Below are positions 7,652 through 14,964 of a stretch of 21,129 nt of DNA, piece after piece. Origin of the DNA: Porphyromonadaceae bacterium UBA7555 (GTDB lineage Bacteria; Bacteroidota; Bacteroidia; Bacteroidales; Muribaculaceae). Below the pieces are notes generated by a model that was given only the letters and a program-made list of their open reading frames with translations, had not been told where the DNA came from and did not search any database. The position numbers and the translations under genes were made by a program. The stretch covers positions 1 through 21,129 of the forward strand of contig DLLT01000047.1 of assembly GCA_002478045.1 (NCBI GenBank), given 5' to 3'. Positions within the stretch are counted from its first letter, which is position 1, and each line of letters starts with the position of its first letter.

Positions 7652-8109
7652 AGACACTTACCGCACAACGCAACCGCGCCTTTGCCGATCTGTGTCTGCG
7701 TATGGCCGATGCCGATTTGCGACACGGACGAATTGTCAATGTAGACGTGATCGTACGCCGCGCTATATACACTCCGGCGGCCGGATACTATCTGTCCTAC
7801 AACCGCGCCTTGCGTCTAATCTACGGATGCAGTGATATATGCCGCGATGAAGACGGTATAGGCATACAGCGCGCCGAGGCCCTGCGCCGTGCCGTCGATG
7901 AGTATCGCGCCCGACATCCGCGCGTCTCGATACCGCGCGCCGTAGCCGATGTCCTTACAGACAGCCACGCCCCGCGATACTACTTTCGCCCCGAACAGGG
8001 TCGTCGTATCCTGGCCGATGAAGTGCGCCGTCGCTTGCGCGACAGCCTATTGTCCGGTACTCCGGCATTGCTGGGTCTGGCCTTTGCGCTACGATTGCGC
8101 CGAAGCTGA
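7648..8109 (+). CDS. Small basic protein translationally coupled to the portal gene, function unknown
   Basis: The 153-residue product overlaps the portal stop as ATGA, implying coupled translation and matched dosage. It is strongly basic and helical (many Arg, few Lys), with no signal peptide or clear membrane segment. The final ~25 residues (LLSGTPALLGLAFALRLRRS) are hydrophobic but short. No family is recognised. The motif-like stretch YYLSYNRALRLIYGCSD near residues 47-63 is the most distinctive part. Possible roles are head completion or a nucleic-acid-binding internal protein; both are guesses from position and charge. Confidence 0.65.
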   Translation: MKTLTAQRNRAFADLCLRMADADLRHGRIVNVDVIVRRAIYTPAAGYYLSYNRALRLIYGCSDICRDEDGIGIQRAEALRRAVDEYRARHPRVSIPRAVADVLTDSHAPRYYFRPEQGRRILADEVRRRLRDSLLSGTPALLGLAFALRLRRS

Positions 8110-8209
8110 AAGTCGCCATGGCATAAGCCGCCGACTCTCGTGAGACCTCTCAAGAAGCCGATATGTTTCCGAAAAACAAAATTGATTAACGCCAAAAATC
8201 TTGAATAAA

Positions 8210-8563
8210 ATGATAACCATCAATGATATAATAGAAACCGCGCTTGCTGTAGATGCCTTGCAGACACATGTCGATGACGATGCCGTCGGTGTGGATGTAC
8301 GTCTGCGTCCGGCTATGGAGCGATGTGCTCCGGCCGCGCTTGCCGCCGTGCAAGCCGAGTGCGCCACCGCCGATGCCACCGCCGATGCCGTGCGCTCCGC
8401 TATGGAGATGCTCGGCGCCTACCGATTGTTGGCTATGGTCTACGGCGGAGTGGATGCCGCGCGTGCCGACTTTTATGCACATGCCGCCGCCGAGTGTGCC
8501 GAAACCGTGCGCAGTCTGGGCGACGGCAGTTGCCCCGCCGCCCATACGCCATCGTGGACTTAG
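8210..8563 (+). CDS. Small acidic Ala-rich helical protein, last gene of the capsid cluster
   Basis: The 117-residue product starts at the ATG at 8210 (MITINDII); a TTG nine bases earlier is in frame but less likely. It is Ala-rich, acidic and predicted mainly helical, with repeated AAAxAAVQAE-like and ADATADAV segments, and ends in a Pro/Ser-rich tail. No domain is recognised. It follows the basic 153-residue protein by 100 bp. The acidic/basic contrast between the two could mean they interact. Its codon use matches the cluster, and the next gene has its own -7 box, so the cluster probably ends here. Confidence 0.6.
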   Translation: MITINDIIETALAVDALQTHVDDDAVGVDVRLRPAMERCAPAALAAVQAECATADATADAVRSAMEMLGAYRLLAMVYGGVDAARADFYAHAAAECAETVRSLGDGSCPAAHTPSWT

Positions 8564-8641
8564 ACCGCCGCCTTTGCCGACACGTGTAGGTCTTAAACAA
8601 TTATTTGCATAACAGACAGCGCACTTACGGCAGAAAAACCG

Positions 8642-8649
8642 TAACTTTG
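8642..8649 (+). promoter_or_regulatory. Bacteroides -7 box upstream of the FKBP-type gene
   Basis: TAACTTTG matches TAnnTTTG and lies 40 bp before the chosen start at 8690. No TTTG is present at the expected ~20-bp spacing (the nearest, 8604-8607, is 34 bp away), so the promoter is incomplete by consensus. Confidence 0.45.
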
Positions 8650-8689
8650 TGCCGCACAAAAGCGCATAATGACTAAAACATATATAGAG

Positions 8690-9607
8690 ATGAAAAAGAC
8701 AATCGTCACCCTAATGCTTGCCGCCGCCGGCGCTACTGCAACCGTGTCGTGCGGCAACGGGTCGGCCTCGGACGAGCACAATGACAGCGTAGTCAGCAAC
8801 GAGACCAATGACTCGATTATGATCTATTACGGCCGCACCATCGGCGGGAATATCCTAAGCCAGCTTGATGCTTACGCAAGTGAGACAGGAGATACCCTCA
8901 ACAAGGAAGAATACCTTGCCGGTCTGCAATACCTTCTTGATGAGAAACATAGCAACGACTTTCTCTCCGGAGTGGCCGGCGCTATGCGCATCCTCGGCGA
9001 TATGGAAGAATATAAGAAGATGGGCATCACCTTGGATCGCAGCAAAATGCTTGAAGCGCTGCGTGCAAGCCTGCTTGCAGACAGCGTCGATGTCACTCGC
9101 ATACAGGCCGACGGCGAAAAACTGGGTCAGTTGATACAGAGCGTCTCCGACAAGGCCGAAGAACGTCGTCTTGCCGCCGTGCGCAAGTCGCCCGAAGCCG
9201 TCAAGAACGACCGTACCGGAGCAGCCGCAGCCGCAACCGCCCTCAAGAATAATCCCGGGGCCGTGAAGACCGAGAGCGGCATTGTGGCCATCATTGAGAC
9301 CAAAGGAAAAGGATCCATCTCCGATGAGGCGCATCTGCGTATGAATATGAAGTCGCGCCACATCAACGGTGATGTATGGCAAAGCACCGATACCGAGCAG
9401 GTTATCGTGCCTCGCGGTCTTGCCAAAGGCTATGCCGAGGCCATCAAGATGCTCGGCATCGGCGGCAAAGGACGCTTCTACATCCCCGGCGACCTCGCAT
9501 TCGGTCCTGCCGGACTGGCACAGGCCGGCGTAGGTCCTATGGAATGGATGATCCTCGATATCGAGGTGGTCAGCGAAGACGACCCCGCTGCAACCTCCGG
9601 CAGATAA
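8690..9607 (+). CDS. FKBP-type peptidyl-prolyl isomerase-like lipoprotein (divergent)
   Basis: The 305-residue product has a KK start, a hydrophobic core and Cys21 in a TVSC lipobox, so it is probably a lipoprotein facing the periplasm. Residues ~35-180 form the helical, charged dimerisation-type region seen in FkpA/Mip proteins (IYYGRTIGGNILSQLD..., LNKEEYLAGLQ). The C-terminal ~110 residues follow the FKBP pattern, clearest in GYAEAIKMLGIGGKGRFYIPGDLAFGPAG...MEWMILDIEVVSE. Several usual active-site aromatics look replaced (DVWQST where FDSS is expected, YAEAI where the conserved Trp usually lies), so the isomerase activity may be weak. I preferred the ATG at 8690 over the in-frame ATG at 8669 because it gives a clean signal peptide. 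FKBP lipoproteins assist folding of exported proteins. No functional link to the capsid cluster is evident beyond adjacency. Confidence 0.8.
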   Translation: MKKTIVTLMLAAAGATATVSCGNGSASDEHNDSVVSNETNDSIMIYYGRTIGGNILSQLDAYASETGDTLNKEEYLAGLQYLLDEKHSNDFLSGVAGAMRILGDMEEYKKMGITLDRSKMLEALRASLLADSVDVTRIQADGEKLGQLIQSVSDKAEERRLAAVRKSPEAVKNDRTGAAAAATALKNNPGAVKTESGIVAIIETKGKGSISDEAHLRMNMKSRHINGDVWQSTDTEQVIVPRGLAKGYAEAIKMLGIGGKGRFYIPGDLAFGPAGLAQAGVGPMEWMILDIEVVSEDDPAATSGR

Positions 9608-9698
9608 ATCCATGCTCCGGGGGAAACAGATTTATTTAATCCCTCCGACTAATATGCCGGGTTTCACCTGCGAATAATCATAGACCCGTATAATACCA

Positions 9699-9764
9699 GG
9701 CGCGGAGAGGTGTGCATATTAAACTGCACACCCCTTCGCGCCGCCCTTTGCGGGCTGTGCTTTT
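9699..9764 (+). terminator. Double hairpin after the FKBP-type gene, probable terminator
   Basis: GGCGCG (9699-9704) pairs with CGCGCC (9737-9742), and GGTGTGCA (9709-9716) pairs with TGCACACC (9725-9732) around an 8-nt AT loop. A second small hairpin follows (GCCC 9743-9746 with GGGC 9752-9755) and then TTTT at 9761-9764. The T-run is short, so termination may be partial. The gap 9608-9937 otherwise holds only the next promoter. Confidence 0.5.
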
Positions 9765-9828
9765 ACCCATTTGTAAGATGAAAAATGGTACAACCACAAA
9801 AAAATTTCAAAAAAAGTAGGAATAAGCC

Positions 9829-9857
9829 CTTGTTTTCCGAAAATAATCGTAAATTTG
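9829..9857 (+). promoter_or_regulatory. Probable promoter of the Lrp/AsnC regulator gene
   Basis: TAAATTTG (9850-9857) is a full match to the Bacteroidetes -7 box. A CTTG at 9829-9832 is a partial -33 box at 17-bp spacing, shorter than usual. Transcription would start near 9864 and give a leader of about 75 nt before the ATG at 9938. This makes the longer upstream reading of the gene, with its lysine-rich N-terminus, unlikely. Confidence 0.5.
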
Positions 9858-9937
9858 CCACATCCGAATGCGCGCGCCCGAGCGTTGCAAACGGTACAAG
9901 AATATTATCCTTAGAAACAACGAAACACAATCATACG

Positions 9938-10399
9938 ATGGAAAAGATCGACAACCTTGACCGCAAAATACTAAGTATTATAATGCGAAATGCGCGTATC
10001 CCCTCCAAAGACGTAGCCTTGGAATGCGGAGTGAGCCGCGCCGCCATCCACCAGCGCATTCAGCGCCTTATAGATATGCAAGTTATCACCGGTTCGGGAT
10101 ATACCGTAAACCCCAAAAAGCTCGGCTACTCGACATGTACATACGTAGGTGTCAATCTTGAACGTGGAGCCTTGTATCGCGAGGTAGTACCCAAGATGGA
10201 GATGATACCCGAGATTGTAGAGTGTCACTTCACCACCGGTCCGTACACCATGCTTATTAAGCTCTATGCGCGCGACAACGAGCACCTTATGGACCTGCTC
10301 AACAACAAGATACAGAATATCGAGGGTGTGGTAGGTACCGAGACCCTCATTTCGCTCGACCACTCGATACACCGCGTAATTCCGTTGCATGTCGACTGA
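9938..10399 (+). CDS. Lrp/AsnC-family transcriptional regulator
   Basis: The 153-residue product has the full Lrp/AsnC layout. An N-terminal helix-turn-helix (MEKIDNLDRKIL, then about 22-44 with SKDVALECGVSRAAIHQRIQRL) is followed by a RAM effector-binding domain (about 62-145, with YVGVNLERG, IVECHFTTGPYTMLIKLYARD and VGTETLISLD). The family forms octamers that sense amino acids and control their metabolism. The frame is open from further upstream (9785), but the ATG at 9938 gives the classical start and lies just after a -7 box. The alanine dehydrogenase gene two positions downstream is a plausible target, because Lrp-type regulators often control ald. Direct control here is inference. Confidence 0.88.
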   Translation: MEKIDNLDRKILSIIMRNARIPSKDVALECGVSRAAIHQRIQRLIDMQVITGSGYTVNPKKLGYSTCTYVGVNLERGALYREVVPKMEMIPEIVECHFTTGPYTMLIKLYARDNEHLMDLLNNKIQNIEGVVGTETLISLDHSIHRVIPLHVD

Positions 10400-10477
10400 T
10401 ACCGGAACAAATCGCGGTTGACGTCCCCGCAACTTAAACAACATCTACACCGTCCACGAGACATAACATAGAATGTC

Positions 10478-11914
10478 ATGAAAGCCATCTTCGCCGCCTT
10501 CATTGCCGCCGTCTTCGGCGCTGCGCCCGCTACAGCCGCCCCGGCCGCTTCCACCACAGTACACCATCCCGAATGGAGTCGAAACGCAGTCATTTACGAA
10601 GTCAATGTGCGACAATACACGCCCGAGGGGACTTTCAAGGCCTTTGCCCGCCATCTGCCGCGTTTACGCGACCTCGGCGTAGACATCCTATGGCTGATGC
10701 CGATACATCCCATATCCGAGGACGGACGCAAGGGTACGCTCGGCAGCTACTATGCCGTGCGCGATTACTATGGTGTCAATCCCGAATTCGGCACCATGGA
10801 CGACTTGTGCGCCCTCGTAGACAGCATACACGCCTACGGGATGCACGTCATTATCGATTGGGTGCCCAATCATACCGGGCGCGATAATGCTTGGGTCAAG
10901 ACACACCCCGAGTATTATGCCCGCAACGCCAAGGGCGAGATGTATGGACCGTATGACTGGACGGACGTCTACAAATTAGACTATAAGAACCCTGCAACGC
11001 GACGCGCCATGACCGATGCCATGGCCTTTTGGCTCAAGAAGGCCGGCATAGACGGCTTCCGCTGCGATGTGGCCATGGAAGTCCCCACCGATTACTGGAA
11101 CGAGGCGCGTGCCGAGCTGCAACGTATTCACCCCGATCTGTTTATGCTCGCCGAGGCCTCAAATGCCGACCTCACCGAACATGCCTTTGATATGGCCTAC
11201 AATTGGCCGATGAAAGACCTTTTCAATGCTGTGGCCGCCACCGCCGGCGAATACACCTTTGTGTCGGCAGGCGCCGATGCACCTCGCAAATTCGAAAAAA
11301 AATACGCCACAGACATCGCACGCCTGGTTTTAGAGCAGCGCGAGCAATTTCCTGCCGATGCCTACCTGATGAATATGATCACCAATCACGATCTCAATTC
11401 GTGGGAAGGTACCGAGTTCCAGCGCTACGGACGTTTGACATCGGCGATGGCCGTACTGTCGTTTACCCTTCCCGGGATGCCGCTGATATACACCGGACAA
11501 GAGGTCGGTATGAATCGTGCCCTGCAATTCTTCGAGAAAGACACCGCACCCGACTTCAATTCAAATCCGGATATGACGTCTTTCTATAAGATGTTGACGA
11601 TGCTGAAACACACTCGTCACGAATTGCGTGCCGGAGCCGCTCCCGGCTTCGAGCCCATAGATGCCGGCAACGAGAATGTGCTTCTGTTTCGCCGCACCAG
11701 CCCCGACTCATCGGCGTCCATGGTTGTATGCGTCAATCTCGGTAAGACCGATGCCACGGTGACGCTGCCGCCCGAAGTAGCCACCTCCCGGAATATTATC
11801 GCCGCAAACATTTCGGCCAATGACTTTTGCGTGGGACAAGACGAAGTCCCCGCTCAAGGCATAAATGTCACCCTCGCCCCCGGCGGATATATAGTTGTCC
11901 CCATAGGTGTGTAG
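10478..11914 (+). CDS. Secreted alpha-amylase family glycoside hydrolase (GH13)
   Basis: The 478-residue product has a signal peptide (Ala-rich, cleavage probably after ...PATA near residue 20), then a GH13 TIM barrel. The conserved regions are DWVPNH (127-132), GFRCDVA with nucleophile Asp197, MLAEAS with acid/base Glu226 and TNHDLNS with Asp305, so the catalytic triad is complete. A small beta-rich C domain starts near 395. The enzyme should cleave alpha-1,4-glucans or maltooligosaccharides outside the cytoplasm. No SusC/SusD genes are next to it and no carbohydrate-binding module is visible. The 78-bp gap upstream shows no TAnnTTTG box, so it may be read from the regulator promoter. Exact specificity (amylase or neopullulanase type) cannot be decided by eye. 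Confidence 0.9.
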   Translation: MKAIFAAFIAAVFGAAPATAAPAASTTVHHPEWSRNAVIYEVNVRQYTPEGTFKAFARHLPRLRDLGVDILWLMPIHPISEDGRKGTLGSYYAVRDYYGVNPEFGTMDDLCALVDSIHAYGMHVIIDWVPNHTGRDNAWVKTHPEYYARNAKGEMYGPYDWTDVYKLDYKNPATRRAMTDAMAFWLKKAGIDGFRCDVAMEVPTDYWNEARAELQRIHPDLFMLAEASNADLTEHAFDMAYNWPMKDLFNAVAATAGEYTFVSAGADAPRKFEKKYATDIARLVLEQREQFPADAYLMNMITNHDLNSWEGTEFQRYGRLTSAMAVLSFTLPGMPLIYTGQEVGMNRALQFFEKDTAPDFNSNPDMTSFYKMLTMLKHTRHELRAGAAPGFEPIDAGNENVLLFRRTSPDSSASMVVCVNLGKTDATVTLPPEVATSRNIIAANISANDFCVGQDEVPAQGINVTLAPGGYIVVPIGV

Positions 11915-12016
11915 CCACATGCATGCGCAGCGGCAATTGAACAAAATTCGGTAAAAAAAGAAAACAGACAACCAAATACCCAATAAACCAAAAACACAAT
12001 CTAATTCCGTACAACA

Positions 12017-13120
12017 ATGATTATCGGAGTACCTAAAGAAATTAAAAACAACGAGAACCGCGTTGCAATGACCCCCGCCGGCGTAGCCGAGTTAGTACAC
12101 AACGGACATACAGTGTATGTACAGCACACAGCCGGAGAAGGCAGCGGTTTTGCAGACGACGAGTACATCGCCGCCGGAGCTCAAATCCTTCCCACCATCG
12201 AAGCCGTCTATGACATTGCCGAGATGATCGTCAAGGTCAAGGAACCCATCGAGCCCGAGTATAAGCTCATCAAGAAAGACCAAGTGGTGTTCACCTACTT
12301 CCACTTTGCCAGCGATCGCGAACTCACCGATGCCATGATAGCATCGCGTGCCGTCTGCATCGCTTACGAGACAGTACGTCTTGCCGACCGCTCGCTGCCC
12401 TTGCTCGTTCCCATGAGCGAAGTTGCCGGTCGTATGTCCATACAAGAAGGCGCACGCTTTCTCGAGAAGCCCCAAGGCGGCAAAGGTATGCTGCTGGGTG
12501 GCGTCCCCGGCGTACCCCCGGCCAAAGTGCTGGTTCTCGGTGCCGGCGTTGTAGGCCGTAACGCAGCCCTGATGGCAGCCGGTCTGGGTGCCGATGTTAC
12601 AATCACCGACATCTCGCTGCCCACACTGCGCCATGTCGCCGAAACTATGCCTCGCGTGAAGACACTATACTCCTCGCGCCACAATATCGAGAGCCAATTG
12701 CCCGAAGTAGACCTCGTTATCGGTAGCGTCCTCATCCCCGGCGCCAAGGCGCCCAAGCTGGTTACGCGCGATATGCTCAAACTGATGCGTCCCGGTACTG
12801 TCATGGTAGACGTAGCCATCGACCAAGGCGGCTGCTTCGAGACCTCGCATCCCACGACCCACACCGAACCCACCTACACCCTTGACGGCGTGGTACACTA
12901 TGCAGTGGCCAATATCCCCGGAGCGGTGCCCCGCACCTCCACACTGGCACTCACCAACGCCACCCTGCCTTACGCTATCCGTCTGGCCAATAAGGGCTGG
13001 CGTCAGGCTTGCCGCGAAGATGCCGCTCTGGCACAGGGCGTCAATATGGTCGACGGCAAGGTGACCTTCCCCGCCGTAGCCGAGGCTTGGGGCCTGGAAT
13101 ACACCAAACTCGAGCTGTAA
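12017..13120 (+). CDS. ald: Alanine dehydrogenase
   Basis: This is a full-length (367-residue) NAD-dependent L-alanine dehydrogenase, which interconverts L-alanine and pyruvate plus ammonia in the cytoplasm. Known active-site residues are in place: Arg15 in the GVPKEIKNNENRVA start, Lys75 in VKVKEP, His96 in YFHFAS and the Asp of VDVAIDQGG (269). The Rossmann motif GAGVVG lies at 175-180, with Asp198 as the probable NAD ribose ligand. The product fits the AlaDh/PNT family with no truncation. The gap before it (102 bp) contains an A-rich leader but no consensus promoter, and a terminator follows. The nearby Lrp/AsnC gene may regulate it. Confidence 0.95.
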   Translation: MIIGVPKEIKNNENRVAMTPAGVAELVHNGHTVYVQHTAGEGSGFADDEYIAAGAQILPTIEAVYDIAEMIVKVKEPIEPEYKLIKKDQVVFTYFHFASDRELTDAMIASRAVCIAYETVRLADRSLPLLVPMSEVAGRMSIQEGARFLEKPQGGKGMLLGGVPGVPPAKVLVLGAGVVGRNAALMAAGLGADVTITDISLPTLRHVAETMPRVKTLYSSRHNIESQLPEVDLVIGSVLIPGAKAPKLVTRDMLKLMRPGTVMVDVAIDQGGCFETSHPTTHTEPTYTLDGVVHYAVANIPGAVPRTSTLALTNATLPYAIRLANKGWRQACREDAALAQGVNMVDGKVTFPAVAEAWGLEYTKLEL

Positions 13121-13184
13121 TATCGCAAATGTGCGGACGCAAGACCTTATGCTGCGTGCCGCATGACGATACAACCCTTAGCGG

Positions 13185-13232
13185 GGCGGATATGCCGAAT
13201 GGTTTCGGTGTGTCCGCCTCGCCGTTTTTTTT
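13185..13232 (+). terminator. Intrinsic terminator after ald
   Basis: GGCGGA (13185-13190) pairs with TCCGCC (13213-13218) and an inner CCGAA (13195-13199) pairs with TTCGG (13204-13208). A run of eight T follows at 13225-13232 and another seven-T run shortly after. This separates ald from the downstream gene. Confidence 0.75.
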
Positions 13233-13252
13233 GTGTTTTTTTGTGCTCGCCT

Positions 13253-13284
13253 TTTGCGCGTACGGAAAAAATACATTAACTTAG
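13253..13284 (+). promoter_or_regulatory. Promoter of the mannose-1-phosphate guanylyltransferase gene
   Basis: TTTG (13253-13256) and TAACTTAG (13277-13284, one mismatch to TAnnTTTG) are 20 bp apart. The start site near 13291 leaves a leader of about 100 nt before the ATG at 13390. It lies immediately behind the ald terminator, as expected for an independent transcript. Confidence 0.55.
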
Positions 13285-13389
13285 CGGTCGAAACTACGGC
13301 ACTTGTAGGCATACCAGGCGCTACGGCCATCGGCGTGTGTCACACTAAGGGCCGGATTAGCTTCTCTAAAGAAAACACAAAGCATAGAT

Positions 13390-14526
13390 ATGACAACAAC
13401 CACCGATATGGAACAATCTTCGACAGGTCAGGCCACGCCCTCGCATCGTTATGCAGTAATTATGTGCGGCGGCATCGGCAGCCGTTTTTGGCCCTACAGC
13501 CGTCAAGATCGTCCCAAACAATTTATAGACTTCTTCGGCACAGGCCGCTCGCTGTTGCAGATGACAGCCGATCGTCTGCGCTACATTGTTCCCGCAAACA
13601 ACATTATCGTTGTCACCAACGACCGTTATCTGCCCTTGGTACAGGAACAATTGCCCGAAATTCCGCGACAGAATATCCTGTGCGAGCCGGCGCGTCGCAA
13701 CACTGCGCCGTGTATCGCCTGGGCCGCTCATCATATCTACGCACGCGACCCGGAGGCTTCGATGATTGTCGCAGCCAGTGATCACTTGATTACTCGCGAG
13801 CGCGATTTCGAGGCAGCAATACTCCGAGCCTTCGATTTTGTCGAGCATCGGGATGCCCTGTTGACGCTGGGCATAGTGCCTTCGCGCCCCGAGACCGGTT
13901 ACGGATACATTCAGCAAGGAGAGCGTGTCGATACGACCGAAGGCATTTTTGCCAAGGTCAAGACCTTCACCGAAAAGCCCGATAAAGACTTGGCACGCGT
14001 CTTCGTCGATTCGGGCGAGTTTTTCTGGAACTCAGGCATCTTTGTCTGGTCGGCCGAGGCTATACTCGCCGCTTTGCGTACCTATTCGCCGGAAGTGGCC
14101 GCCGTCTTTGACAATGCGTCCGTATCCTTTGCCAAGAGCGAGGATGAAGATGCCTTCATCGCCGCCAATTTTGCCTCCTGCCCATCTATATCCATCGACT
14201 ATGCAGTCATGGAAAAGGCGCAGAACGTATACGTACAGCGCGTAGACTTCGGGTGGAACGACCTGGGCACGTGGAGCGCCTTGTACGACAATTCGCCCAA
14301 GAACCGCGATGCCAATGTCACGCAGCGGTGCGCCGTGCTGGCTTATAACTCCACGGGCAACATTTTTGCCGTAGCGGACGATAAGCTTGTGGTATGCGAC
14401 TCGTTGTGCGACTATATCGTTGCCGACTCGGGTGACGTACTGCTGATATGTCCCAAATCGGAAGAGCAGCGCATCAAGCAGATGGTCAATGATGCCAAGA
14501 TTGCCTACGGAGATAAATATCTGTAG
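13390..14526 (+). CDS. manC: Mannose-1-phosphate guanylyltransferase (monofunctional)
   Basis: The 378-residue product makes GDP-mannose from mannose-1-phosphate and GTP, feeding mannose- and fucose-containing surface glycans. The nucleotidyltransferase signature GGIGSRFWPYSR (27-38) with RPKQF (41-45) is followed by ASDHLI, TGYGYIQ, FTEKPD, FWNSGIFVW and SIDYAVMEKA, all in family order, then VDFGWNDLGTWSALYD. It lacks the C-terminal isomerase domain of bifunctional ManC/AlgA proteins, as usual in Bacteroidetes. The first ATG adds a Thr-rich start; the in-frame ATG at 13408 is an alternative. The gene stands alone with its own promoter and is followed by a long gene-free stretch. Confidence 0.92.
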   Translation: MTTTTDMEQSSTGQATPSHRYAVIMCGGIGSRFWPYSRQDRPKQFIDFFGTGRSLLQMTADRLRYIVPANNIIVVTNDRYLPLVQEQLPEIPRQNILCEPARRNTAPCIAWAAHHIYARDPEASMIVAASDHLITRERDFEAAILRAFDFVEHRDALLTLGIVPSRPETGYGYIQQGERVDTTEGIFAKVKTFTEKPDKDLARVFVDSGEFFWNSGIFVWSAEAILAALRTYSPEVAAVFDNASVSFAKSEDEDAFIAANFASCPSISIDYAVMEKAQNVYVQRVDFGWNDLGTWSALYDNSPKNRDANVTQRCAVLAYNSTGNIFAVADDKLVVCDSLCDYIVADSGDVLLICPKSEEQRIKQMVNDAKIAYGDKYL

Positions 14527-14574
14527 CGTGGCTGGCAACCGGTTTATTTTAGATAATAATGTTATTTTAACATA

Positions 14575-14820
14575 GGCTTTTTGTTTAGAGTTAAGGTTAA
14601 TTCAAATATGGTGTGAACCATACAACCTTTTCTATTCAAAGATTACAAGGGTTTATTTAGGATTAAATAAACACCTGCTCAAGTATCGGATCGAAGAGAT
14701 TCGACTTAAATCCCAACCTGGGAAACTTTTAAGCGATGTCGAGGAAAGACTCGTAATAAGAGTGATAAGCAGAGGCTTACAGAGCAATTAAAGAGAGTAG
14801 AGAGTTAAATAATGCTAAAA
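14575..14820 (+). ncRNA. Candidate structured noncoding RNA
   Basis: The 747-bp gap 14539-15285 has no credible gene. This part contains several short complementary pairs in a row: ATGGT/ACCAT with a 4-nt loop (about 14610-14623), a perfect 9-bp hairpin GTTTATTTA/TAAATAAAC (14651-14672), CCCA/TGGG and CGAG/CTCG hairpins further on. The order of small stems with purine-rich joints (GAGGAAAG, AGCAGAGGCTT) is more like a stable RNA than a spacer. It is not RNase P RNA, tmRNA or SRP RNA by their hallmark motifs. I cannot name a family. Boundaries are approximate and the strand is assumed from the neighbouring terminator. Confidence 0.35.
14585..14600 (+). repeat. Copy 1 of a 16-bp direct repeat TTAGAKTTAAGGTTAA
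   Basis: The sequence has G at the variable sixth base. It matches 14895-14910 at 15 of 16 positions, 310 bp downstream in the same gap. A chance match of this length is possible in AT-rich DNA but unlikely in so short a region. Confidence 0.5.
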
Positions 14821-14867
14821 TGAGGTGTTTTTCGCAAGAGAGATGCATTCTGTTTCAAAAAAAGCAT

Positions 14868-14875
14868 TACCTTTG
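14868..14875 (+). promoter_or_regulatory. Bacteroides -7 box of a putative small RNA
   Basis: TACCTTTG matches TAnnTTTG exactly. No clear TTTG lies 20 bp upstream. A transcript would start near 14882 and end at the terminator at 14947. Confidence 0.45.
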
Positions 14876-14894
14876 CATCGTGTTTTTCATGGTA

Positions 14895-14910
14895 TTAGAT
14901 TTAAGGTTAA
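14895..14910 (+). repeat. Copy 2 of the 16-bp direct repeat TTAGAKTTAAGGTTAA
   Basis: The sequence has T at the variable base. It lies within the putative small RNA, six bases before the terminator stem. Confidence 0.5.
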
Positions 14911-14915
14911 GAAAG

Positions 14916-14947
14916 ATTACCCGTCGTGATGACGAGTAATTTTTTTT
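14916..14947 (+). terminator. Intrinsic terminator in the manC-PPTase gap
   Basis: ATTAC and CGTC (14916-14925, one mismatch between them) pair with GACG and GTAAT (14931-14940) around a GTGAT loop, followed by eight T (14940-14947). It ends whatever is transcribed rightward from this gap. Confidence 0.75.
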
Positions 14948-14964
14948 GTGCCTGCTCGAAAGTC

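Larger units (their letters stand above)
14882..14947 (+). ncRNA. Putative ~65-nt small RNA or short leader transcript
   Basis: A -7 box (14868-14875), a short AT-rich body containing the second copy of TTAGAKTTAAGGTTAA (14895-14910) and a good intrinsic terminator lie within 80 bp, with no open reading frame. The simplest reading is a very short transcript that ends before any gene, i.e. a small RNA. It could instead be a terminated leader. I have the impression that similar AT-rich body plus terminator units recur in Bacteroidales intergenic regions, but this is unverified memory. Confidence 0.45.

Noticed and set aside
3238..8690. Possible attachment-site repeats flanking the capsid cluster, from similar sequences around TAACTTTG at 3262 and 8642
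   Set aside because: The similarity is explained by the shared promoter -7 box; no longer direct repeat, tRNA gene or integrase is present.
9785..9937. Longer N-terminus of the Lrp/AsnC regulator starting at 9785
   Set aside because: It would run through the predicted -7 box and adds a lysine-rich tail absent from the family; the ATG at 9938 starts the classical helix-turn-helix.
14740..14765. GAGGAAAG segment resembling the conserved P4 strand of RNase P RNA
   Set aside because: None of the other RNase P hallmarks (ACAGAAA, GGTAAGGGTG-like or matching 3' P4 strand) are present around it.
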